A stretch of DNA of 7,648 bases from Chitinophagales bacterium (GTDB lineage: Bacteria; Bacteroidota; Bacteroidia; Chitinophagales; BACL12): positions 1-7,648 of the forward strand of contig JACMJP010000378.1 in NCBI GenBank assembly GCA_014380545.1, given 5' to 3'. Below the pieces are notes generated by a model. That model was not told where the DNA came from, did no database searches, and worked only from the letters and a program-made list of their open reading frames with translations. This document shows, one piece after another, positions 1-6,193 of the stretch; the first letter of the stretch is position 1, and each line of letters begins with the position of its first letter. The translations under genes were made by a program, and so were the position numbers.

Positions 1-94
1 ATATTTCTTTATATTTTTTTGATGACACACAGGAAGACAACAGTAAAGCAGAAAGGAGCACAACAATTACAGTAACAAATCTTGAATTATTCAT
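1..94 (-). CDS. Lipoprotein, N-terminal fragment (gene runs off the left edge)
   Basis: An ATG at 94-92 on the minus strand opens a frame that stays open to the window edge, giving 31 complete codons. The translation begins MNNSRFVTVIVVLLSALLLS and continues SCVSSKKYKEI. This is a clear type II (lipoprotein) signal peptide: a short polar start with one Arg, a hydrophobic core at residues 6-19, and an L-S-S-C lipobox with the acylated cysteine at residue 22. The residues just after the cysteine (VSSKKYKE) lack the acidic surface-export signal described for Bacteroidota, so I infer a periplasm-facing location. A CVSSKKYK start is common in Bacteroidota lipoproteins that carry coiled-coil and OmpA-like domains, but the part that would prove this lies outside the window. 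The start is chosen because the frame upstream carries no signal sequence; an ATG at 114-112 opens only five codons before a stop. Confidence 0.75.
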   Translation of the reverse strand, partial: MNNSRFVTVIVVLLSALLLSSCVSSKKYKEI

Positions 95-118
95 ATTCAG
101 GTTTTCCAATTCATATTC
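89..118. repeat. Pair of 10-bp direct repeats over the lipoprotein start
   Basis: ATTCATATTC occurs at 89-98 and again at 109-118, with starts exactly 20 bp apart (about two helical turns). On the minus strand this reads GAATATGAAT, and the proximal copy contains the lipoprotein start codon. A 9/10 match in inverted orientation lies at 156-165 (CAATATGAAT). The repeats could be an operator or a small local duplication. The sequence is AT-rich, so chance is a real alternative. Confidence 0.4.
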
Positions 119-310
119 TAAACACATGCCATTAAAATTTCATTAAGATCCAGTTCAATATGAATTCAGCTATGTCATCACATCCAATAGGCTTTATAAC
201 ACATTTTCATTTGTCATATTGATGTAAGTCTGTCTGCAAATAAAAAATAAATATTGTGGTATAATTTCCCCAAATTGATAAGAAATTTTCAACCTAATTA
301 ATTGGGATTT
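95..310. other. Intergenic region without a gene
   Basis: This 216-bp AT-rich gap separates the lipoprotein start from the stop codon of the DUF3179 gene; both genes read on the minus strand. I see no open frame longer than about 16 codons with gene-like character and no tRNA. The lipoprotein promoter should lie here, but no convincing TTG/TAnnTTTG pair was found. It holds the distal direct repeat, an inverted partial copy of that repeat, and most of an imperfect hairpin at 269-306. Confidence 0.6.
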
Positions 311-1507
311 TTATTTTGATCCTTTATACACAGTTGTATTCGGATGAAATGTTTTCCATGAATGCCAAAACTCCTGGTAAGATTGAACAGGTTTTAATTG
401 TTTGCCCTCTAATATTCCTGCTGTACATTTTCCATAATAATTCCAGGTTGAATTTGTATTTATATCTTTTAATGTTGTAGTACTTGAGTCATAAATAAAC
501 TCCAAACAAAGTGTATCAATCATCCTGTTATATGTATGAAATGAAATTGTATCATCTTCCATTAATATTAATACGGGAGTATTTTTTATAGTATCATTAA
601 TAACTATTTCTTTTTGCAGATCATTCCAATCATAAGCTTTTTCACCTTCATTCGTTTTTACACCAATCACCCATGATTTTAATTGCCATGAATTCCAATC
701 TGTTCTTTCAAGCGGGTCACTTAAAGTTCCTTCATCATATTCTATAAGATAGGAATACTGTTCTGCAAATACAGGATCAGGCTGCATAATTTTGGTGCCC
801 GGATATTTTTCCATCCATGATATTAAACTCATTTGTTGTGATGGGATTTCATTTAAAAAATCTCCCTTTAATTTTCCTGCAACGCATTCACCAGTTGCCT
901 GCCGCCACCAGCTTTTTGTTGTTGCATCTTCAAACATCGCATTAAAATAATCCATGCCCACTAATCTGAATTCTTCTTTTTTATTATTTATAACCGGGTC
1001 AAAAACTCTTCCTGTTCTGCAAACCGTACAATATGTAACCATAACGGGTACTCCCCCAACAGTGTCTTCCACCTGGTGATGATAACCAATTAATTCAACC
1101 GGGTATGCTTTTGCTTCACCATGTATTTCAATTCCGATAATTTGATTATACACTGGAATTTTATTTGTGTTCACATCGGCAAATATTTTTGCTTCAGGTT
1201 GCCGGAACATTTTATCAGCTCTTGCAATATAATTTGTAAAATAAAAAACTGCAGCATAAAGAAGCAGAGGAAGAATTGCGGCAATCTTTTTTACCCATTT
1301 ACTTTTTATTACATAATAATATACCGGCGCAGCAATAATCAATAAACCAATAATCCTGAATATCCATATGTATCTGTTTACAAAGTAAGCAGCTCCGACC
1401 ATTTCATCCTGCTGGCTGCCTGGAAAAGGCATGATCCAATAAACTCTTAAAATTTCAGGTATTATTAAAATAAGAAACCCGGTTAAATAAAGTATAAAAT
1501 TGCCCAT
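311..1507 (-). CDS. Membrane-anchored DUF3179 domain protein
   Basis: This 398-residue protein of unknown biochemical role has an inner-membrane anchor followed by a DUF3179 domain. Hydrophobic segments lie at about 3-25, 47-67 and 75-93. The basic loop KSKWVKK (68-74) should be cytoplasmic, which places the large C-terminal part (about 95-398) in the periplasm. DUF3179 hallmarks are the stretch AKAYPVELIGYHHQVEDTVG (about 133-152), GGVPVMVTYCTVCRTGRVFD (151-170) with a C-x-x-C pair at C160/C163, SWWRQATGECVAGKLKG (199-215), and the closing FWHSWKTFHPNTTVY. Further cysteines are C208, C334 and C361. As I recall, some family members carry selenocysteine in the CxxC region; this one has two plain cysteines. 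The ATG at 1507 is preferred to an in-frame TTG at 1522 because TTG starts are rare in this phylum and a possible -7 promoter element sits just beside that TTG. Function (redox or metal binding) is inference only. Confidence 0.88.
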   Translation of the reverse strand: MGNFILYLTGFLILIIPEILRVYWIMPFPGSQQDEMVGAAYFVNRYIWIFRIIGLLIIAAPVYYYVIKSKWVKKIAAILPLLLYAAVFYFTNYIARADKMFRQPEAKIFADVNTNKIPVYNQIIGIEIHGEAKAYPVELIGYHHQVEDTVGGVPVMVTYCTVCRTGRVFDPVINNKKEEFRLVGMDYFNAMFEDATTKSWWRQATGECVAGKLKGDFLNEIPSQQMSLISWMEKYPGTKIMQPDPVFAEQYSYLIEYDEGTLSDPLERTDWNSWQLKSWVIGVKTNEGEKAYDWNDLQKEIVINDTIKNTPVLILMEDDTISFHTYNRMIDTLCLEFIYDSSTTTLKDINTNSTWNYYGKCTAGILEGKQLKPVQSYQEFWHSWKTFHPNTTVYKGSK

Positions 1508-1523
1508 AGGTGAAATTACCAAC

Positions 1524-1551
1524 GTAAAGTAACAACAATTTTATGAGGCAA
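1524..1551 (-). promoter_or_regulatory. Possible Bacteroidota-type promoter for the DUF3179 gene
   Basis: On the minus strand TACTTTAC (1531-1524) matches the Bacteroidota -7 consensus TAnnTTTG at all but the last base. A TTG (1551-1549) lies 17 nt upstream, within the reported spacing for the -33 element. The predicted transcript start would leave a leader of about 10 nt before the ATG at 1507. AT-rich sequence gives such matches easily, so this is tentative. Confidence 0.3.
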
Positions 1552-1613
1552 TTTTACCTGTTTATAATAGTTTTACAGTCTTACTTTAATAATTTTATTT
1601 TTAATTTTATAGT

Positions 1614-2321
1614 ATGGTCTGGCTTTCATTTTCAAATGTAAGAAAAGATTATAAGCGTACTGCGATCATTCAGATACTACTTATTTTCAGTGTATTAATG
1701 CTGGGGGATATTTTTAATGCTTCATCGTCTATGATGGGCAATAAATTAACAAATGGCCTTCTGTTAATATTAGAAGCATTTTATATCATTATTTTAATAC
1801 AGCTTGCCAAACATTTAAATCCATCCCGATTCCTGAATAATGTTTTAATTATATTGGTGGCTACTATTTTCATTTTATCAATTATTGCATTAAACCCCTT
1901 CATTGAAATTGTAGGAAATAAAGTACCCTGGCTTATTGCGGTACACAGTATTTTATGTGTTATTGAATGTTATATTATTGTACTGGGATTAACTGACATT
2001 TATTCTGCTAATTTGCATATCGCCGAAAGATTATGGGGAAGTGTTGCAATGTATTTATTAATCGCACTCGGATGGGGGAGTTTTTATGAATTGTTTGTTT
2101 TGACAGATCCCGATAGTATGGGAATAACATTACAGGCGGGGTATCAAACCTATTCTGAGAGTTTATATTATAGTTTATGCAGCATCAGCGGAACCGGAAG
2201 TGTCTATATAACTCCATCACATATGATCAGAAACTTTGCTTTAGTGGAAGCAGTGTGGGGTGTTTTATTTCTGGTGATGTTAATAGGCAGATTATTTTCT
2301 TTGCCATCTGCTACAAAATAA
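1614..2321 (+). CDS. Six-helix potassium-channel-like membrane protein with altered selectivity filter
   Basis: This is a 235-residue integral inner-membrane protein with no soluble domain. Hydrophobic segments lie at about 17-35, 46-66, 76-96, 104-128, 138-163 and 206-228. Between the last two is a pore-loop pattern: pore helix YSESLYYSLCSIS (180-192), a filter-like turn GTGSV (193-197), then YITP (198-201), followed by a final helix ending in LIGRLFSLP. The layout and flanks resemble bacterial ion channels of the Ion_trans_2 type, whose pore normally reads TTVGYGDITP. Here only the central Gly and the ITP are kept, so potassium selectivity cannot be assumed. No ligand-binding or RCK domain and no charged voltage-sensor helix is visible. 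It is divergent from the DUF3179 gene and lies upstream of the T9SS gene on the same strand. The ATG at 1614 is the first plausible start; no Shine-Dalgarno site is seen, which is usual for the phylum. It is alternatively a non-conducting channel relative. Confidence 0.72.
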   Translation: MVWLSFSNVRKDYKRTAIIQILLIFSVLMLGDIFNASSSMMGNKLTNGLLLILEAFYIIILIQLAKHLNPSRFLNNVLIILVATIFILSIIALNPFIEIVGNKVPWLIAVHSILCVIECYIIVLGLTDIYSANLHIAERLWGSVAMYLLIALGWGSFYELFVLTDPDSMGITLQAGYQTYSESLYYSLCSISGTGSVYITPSHMIRNFALVEAVWGVLFLVMLIGRLFSLPSATK

Positions 2322-2350
2322 ATGAAGGAATATTGATAAATATCATTTAA

Positions 2351-2378
2351 GTGCTTACAACAATTTACAATAACTTCG
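2351..2378 (+). promoter_or_regulatory. Possible promoter for the T9SS cargo gene
   Basis: TAACTTCG at 2371-2378, followed by CATC, matches the Bacteroidota -7 consensus TAnnTTTG with one mismatch. A GTG at 2351-2353 sits 17 nt upstream as a weak -33 (consensus TTG). Transcription from here would start near 2384, leaving about 28 nt before the ATG at 2413 but almost none before the in-frame TTG/ATG at 2389/2392. It therefore also supports the start chosen for the gene. Confidence 0.4.
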
Positions 2379-2412
2379 CATCTGTAAGTTGATGATTATT
2401 AAGAATGAAAAC

Positions 2413-3339
2413 ATGAAAACAAAAATCAATAAAAAAAATCTCGGTGCATATTCTGCTTTAGCAGTTGTTTTTATAGCTGCCGGAGAAGACGTACATGCAC
2501 AGGTAGTTTATACCGATGTTGAGCCTGACTATCTAATGACGGAAGCATCTGTTTCACCTCCCGAATTTAATTATCTGAATATTGATTTTAATAATGATGC
2601 TGTAAATGAATTGCTGATGGGTTTCGGAAGTTCTACATTTAACGGCACATGCTACAGGGCAGGTTCTATGAGTTTCTATGTTGCGAATTATGCTTCACTC
2701 ATGGTTTCAACAACAATCGGTGGCAATAAACAGGTAAAAATTTTAAACGAAGCAGAAACAATTTCAGCATCAGGAAACTGGGATAATTATTTATTAAAAA
2801 CTTTTCTGCGTTCTTATTACTATATGGATGATTGTGATACTGATATTGAAAATGCAGTGTTATACGGAAACTGGAATAATGTTTCCGATAAATATGCAGG
2901 TATTCGATTTTCAACTGATGGAGGAAGTAGTTATAATTATGGTTGGGTGCGCATGTCTTCCAATGTATTACCTGATTCAGGTGATGCAGTGATTGATATT
3001 ATCGAAGTAGTTGGTTATGCTTACGAACAAACTGCCAATACACCAATTAATGCAGGAGCTGGTTACATTCCCCAAACAATACATGACGCTTATATCGAAT
3101 TTAATATTTATCCAAACCCTGCACAAAATTATTTAATTGTAAATGCCGTAACTTATACTGTAAATAAATTAAAATTTAAAATTACAGATATACAGGGAAG
3201 GAATTTAAGTGAGGGTGAATTAAACTCAAACAATAGCTTAAATATTTCTGTAAGGGAATTATCTGCCGGATTATATATCCTTAATTTATTTGATAAGAAT
3301 GAAATAAGAATTAGTGCAAAAGAATTTGTGAAGCAATAA
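2413..3339 (+). CDS. Secreted protein with T9SS type A C-terminal sorting domain
   Basis: This is a 308-residue exported protein of unknown function. Residues 1-29 form a Sec signal peptide: basic start MKTKINKKN, hydrophobic core around 12-23, likely cleavage after V-H-A before Q30. The mature part begins VVYTDVEPDYLM and contains IDFNNDAVNELLMGF (57-71), which resembles the D-x-N-x-D repeats of calcium-binding secreted proteins. It also has YAGIRFSTDGG and YNYGWVRMSS (161-183), a pattern common in uncharacterised Bacteroidota secreted proteins. The last 80 residues or so are a typical T9SS sorting domain: FNIYPNPAQNYLIVNA, then ITDIQGRNLSEGELN, ISVRELSAGLYILNLF, and the end KEFVKQ. The protein should cross the outer membrane by type IX secretion and become surface-attached or released. 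The ATG at 2413 is chosen over TTG 2389 and ATG 2392 because it gives a normal signal peptide. Cysteines at 80 and 141 may form a disulfide. Its stop codon abuts that of nuoN. Confidence 0.85.
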   Translation: MKTKINKKNLGAYSALAVVFIAAGEDVHAQVVYTDVEPDYLMTEASVSPPEFNYLNIDFNNDAVNELLMGFGSSTFNGTCYRAGSMSFYVANYASLMVSTTIGGNKQVKILNEAETISASGNWDNYLLKTFLRSYYYMDDCDTDIENAVLYGNWNNVSDKYAGIRFSTDGGSSYNYGWVRMSSNVLPDSGDAVIDIIEVVGYAYEQTANTPINAGAGYIPQTIHDAYIEFNIYPNPAQNYLIVNAVTYTVNKLKFKITDIQGRNLSEGELNSNNSLNISVRELSAGLYILNLFDKNEIRISAKEFVKQ

Positions 3340-4716
3340 TTACAGATACTGCAATAACAATGTAGGATAAACCCCAAGAATTAATAATACAATTACTCCT
3401 GCTATTAAAACAATATTATAAGTGGCGGGAGTAATTATTTTTATATCGGTTTCACTTTTCTGAAAACAGGTACTCATCACTCTGAAATAATAATATACCC
3501 CTGTAGCAGAATTTAAAACTGCAATAATGACTAACCAGATCTTTCCATCTTCAATTGCATTGATAAAGATTGCGTATTTACCAAAAAATCCAGTCATGGG
3601 TGGAATACTTGCAAGTGAGATCATTGCCGCACAAAGTGAAACAGTTAATAATTTATTTTGAGAAGATAGTCCTTTTAATCCTTCAATTCTATCATCCTTC
3701 TTGTGCTCCTTAACAATAAAATAAATTGCAAAAGCAAGAATTGTTGCAACACCATAACCTGCCATATAAAATAAAATATACTTATAACTTTCAGGGTTTA
3801 ATGTTGCAATTGCGATCATAACATATCCTGCATTTGCGATTCCGGAATATGCTAATAATCTTTTTAAATTAGTTTGGTATAGCGCTACAACATTTCCAAC
3901 TATCATCGTAAGAATTGCAACAACAGATAATATATTTTGCCAGAGCTCCACATTGCTTTGCATGAATAAGGAAATAAATTTTACGAATGCGCCGAACGCA
4001 GCAGTTTTTACTACTGTTGCCATAAAAGAAGTAATAACAGTTGGTGAACCCTGGTAAACATCAGGTGCCCAGCTATGAAAAGGCGCCGCAGAAACTTTAA
4101 ACAGTAATGCGCTGAGAATTAATAATCCACCAATAATAAATAACGGATTCGAAGTATCACCATGTTTAATAAATGCAGCAATTCCGTCAACGGAGAATGT
4201 TCCTGTGGTTCCGTAAATAAGTGTTATTCCCAATAATAAAAAGCTGCTTGCAAATGCACCGATTATAAAATATTTTAATCCCGCTTCATTGCTCAATAAA
4301 TTTTTTCTATTGCTTGCTGCAAGAATGTATAATGGAATAGATAATATTTCAATTCCAAGAAATAACATCACTAGGTTATTAAATGAAACCATGATAATAG
4401 CCCCAGCAAGAGAGAATAACATCAGCGCATAAATATCAGAAAGGTGATCTACCTGTTCACGATAATAATAATGGCTGATAACAAAAACCAACGCCGTTAA
4501 AACAATCATTACAACAGAAAATGTAATTGATATCTTATCAAACAATAACATACCATTTAAATACTGAGTGTAATCCCCATTTAAACCAAGTGTGATGATA
4601 AGAACAGCAGCAACACATGTAAGAATATTGAGCGGTAATATGAGTTTACGCCATTCAAAAACACCTGCAAACATAGATGCGATACCGGCAATTGCTATAA
4701 AAATTATTGCATTCAT
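3340..4716 (-). CDS. nuoN: NADH-quinone oxidoreductase subunit N
   Basis: This is a 458-residue antiporter-like subunit of respiratory complex I, in the inner-membrane arm next to the small subunits J/K/A/H, taking part in proton pumping. It is slightly shorter than the E. coli protein (485). It has about 14 hydrophobic segments. Diagnostic motifs are LFLGIEILSIPLYILAA with E123 (equivalent of E. coli Glu133), LFKVSAAPFHSWAPDVYQGSP with K207 (Lys217), MATVVKTAAFGAF with K237 (Lys247), TNLKRLLAYSGIANAGY, and IPPMTGFFGKYAIF with K380 (Lys395); equivalences are from family knowledge. The start ATG overlaps the nuoM stop (ATGA, 4713-4716), implying translational coupling. It is the last gene of the operon, and no terminator separates it from the opposing gene. 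Confidence 0.97.
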   Translation of the reverse strand: MNAIIFIAIAGIASMFAGVFEWRKLILPLNILTCVAAVLIITLGLNGDYTQYLNGMLLFDKISITFSVVMIVLTALVFVISHYYYREQVDHLSDIYALMLFSLAGAIIMVSFNNLVMLFLGIEILSIPLYILAASNRKNLLSNEAGLKYFIIGAFASSFLLLGITLIYGTTGTFSVDGIAAFIKHGDTSNPLFIIGGLLILSALLFKVSAAPFHSWAPDVYQGSPTVITSFMATVVKTAAFGAFVKFISLFMQSNVELWQNILSVVAILTMIVGNVVALYQTNLKRLLAYSGIANAGYVMIAIATLNPESYKYILFYMAGYGVATILAFAIYFIVKEHKKDDRIEGLKGLSSQNKLLTVSLCAAMISLASIPPMTGFFGKYAIFINAIEDGKIWLVIIAVLNSATGVYYYFRVMSTCFQKSETDIKIITPATYNIVLIAGVIVLLILGVYPTLLLQYL

Positions 4717-6185
4717 CTGTTTATATTAATTGCTTCTGTATGCGACTGCATTTGATTAATAATTGCATCCACTGCCGGTGCAGTAAGATCATTTATACTA
4801 TTCGGGAATAAACCGAAAATAAAAATTAAAATTACTATGGGAATTAAAACTACCTTATCATAAAAATTTAATTCATGGAAATGATTTGTTGATCCGGTTG
4901 TTTCACCAAGCATTACTTTTTGATATGAGCTAAGCATATACATTGCCCCAAGAATAACTCCTGAACCTGCAAATAAACAGATCCACGGATTAAATGTATA
5001 AATTGAACTCAGCAACATAAATTCCCCGGGAAATGCATTTGTCAGCGGGAGTGAAACGGATGCTAATAAAATAACTAAATACATTCCTGCAAACAAAGGT
5101 GCTTTCAACCTTATTCCACCCAATTTATCAATTACATGATTTTGCTGCTGACGATAAATGATCTGACATATGTAAAATAATCCGACAGCATAAATACCAT
5201 GCGCAACCATTTGTAATAATCCTCCCTGTATTCCTATTGCAGTTGCAGTTAATAATCCTGCTGCGATAATTCCAACATGGGCTAATGAAGCATATGCAAA
5301 TAATCTTTTCAGATCTTTTTGAACCCATGCAATACTTGATGCATATAAAACTCCGATTGTTGCTAAAATAATTACATATATCCCATATTCATTGACAGCA
5401 TCCGGCATTACAGGTAACACCCACCTGATGATTGAATATAAACCCATCTTCAGCATAATTCCTGAAAGCATCATAGTAACAGGTGCCGGTGCACTTGTAT
5501 ATGTATCAGGTTGCCAGGTGTGAAATGGGAACACCGGAATTTTAATTGCATAGGCTAACATAAATGCAAAAAATAAAAACATTTGTGTGCGCTCATCAAT
5601 CACTAAATTATAAATTGCGGAAATATCTGTTGATCCGTTTGTTCCGTAATATGCCATCCATATTATTCCTACAAGCATAAATAAACTTCCGAATAATGTG
5701 TAAATGAAAAACTTAATGGTGATCTTTCTTGCTTCACCAGTACCCCACCGCAATACAAGGAAATATGCAGGTATCAATGCAAGCTCCCAGAAGATATAAT
5801 ATAAGAACATATCCATTGCAACAAACACTCCGTTCATTGCACCCTGCATCACAAGCATTAGAGCATAAAATACTTTAGTATTGGAATATTCATCTTTAAA
5901 TGCAGAGAGAATAATAAAAGGCATTAATAAATTACAAAGAAAAACCATTAATAAACTAATCCCATCCATGCCGATATGAAATTGAATACCCAGCATTTCT
6001 ATCCACGGAACATTAATGCTGAACTGTTCCCCGCCATTAATATCAAAAACAAAATAAGATGCGATGGTTACACCTAGAGAAATAATTGCAGAGATCAAAG
6101 CAAATTGTTTTGCGTTTGCTTTGGGCAGCACAAACAAAATTACTGCACTTACTATTGGAATTAATATCGCTAATAAACTCTGCAT
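4713..6185 (-). CDS. nuoM: NADH-quinone oxidoreductase subunit M
   Basis: This is a 490-residue antiporter-like subunit of complex I, located between NuoL and NuoN in the membrane arm; E. coli NuoM is 509 residues. About 14 hydrophobic segments are seen. Key residues fit the family: E134 in YIFWELALIPAYFLVLRWG (equivalent of Glu144), K215 in AYAIKIPVFPFHTWQPDTY (Lys234), K246 in SGIMLKMGLYSIIR (Lys265), H329 in QMVAHGIYAVGLF, and E388 in LTNAFPGEFMLL (Glu407). The amphipathic start IQFHIGMDGISLLMVFL (67-83) is also typical. The ATG at 6185 lies 8 bp after the nuoL stop, with only a purine-rich A/G run ahead of it as a possible ribosome site. Its stop overlaps the nuoN start. There is no sign of truncation or loss of function. 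Confidence 0.97.
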   Translation of the reverse strand: MQSLLAILIPIVSAVILFVLPKANAKQFALISAIISLGVTIASYFVFDINGGEQFSINVPWIEMLGIQFHIGMDGISLLMVFLCNLLMPFIILSAFKDEYSNTKVFYALMLVMQGAMNGVFVAMDMFLYYIFWELALIPAYFLVLRWGTGEARKITIKFFIYTLFGSLFMLVGIIWMAYYGTNGSTDISAIYNLVIDERTQMFLFFAFMLAYAIKIPVFPFHTWQPDTYTSAPAPVTMMLSGIMLKMGLYSIIRWVLPVMPDAVNEYGIYVIILATIGVLYASSIAWVQKDLKRLFAYASLAHVGIIAAGLLTATAIGIQGGLLQMVAHGIYAVGLFYICQIIYRQQQNHVIDKLGGIRLKAPLFAGMYLVILLASVSLPLTNAFPGEFMLLSSIYTFNPWICLFAGSGVILGAMYMLSSYQKVMLGETTGSTNHFHELNFYDKVVLIPIVILIFIFGLFPNSINDLTAPAVDAIINQMQSHTEAININR

Positions 6186-6193
6186 TTCTTTTT

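Noticed and set aside
1121..1345. Plus-strand 74-codon open frame inside the DUF3179 gene
   Set aside because: It is antisense to a well-supported conserved gene and has a Cys/Ile/Asn-rich, non-protein-like composition; a shadow frame.
1520..1522. TTG as the start of the DUF3179 gene
   Set aside because: An ATG five codons downstream (1507) directly precedes the first hydrophobic helix; TTG starts are rare in this phylum and it would sit against the likely promoter element.
2389..2394. TTG 2389 or ATG 2392 as start of the T9SS cargo gene
   Set aside because: They add a non-basic, acidic-containing extension (IIKNEN) ahead of an otherwise normal signal peptide and leave almost no leader after the probable promoter at 2371-2378. 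ATG 2392 remains possible.
2699..2914. Minus-strand 71-codon frame inside the T9SS cargo gene
   Set aside because: It lies opposite a gene with clear signal peptide and sorting domain, with no recognisable motif or start context.
3153..3377. Minus-strand 74-codon frame spanning the T9SS/nuoN junction
   Set aside because: It is antisense to the conserved sorting domain and out of frame with the nuoN C-terminus; no supporting features.
5128..5328. Same-strand out-of-frame open stretch within nuoM, and similar ones at 6043-6234 and 7191-7388
   Set aside because: They overlap highly conserved NuoM/NuoL sequence in another frame and have Cys-rich, repetitive compositions expected of shadow frames.
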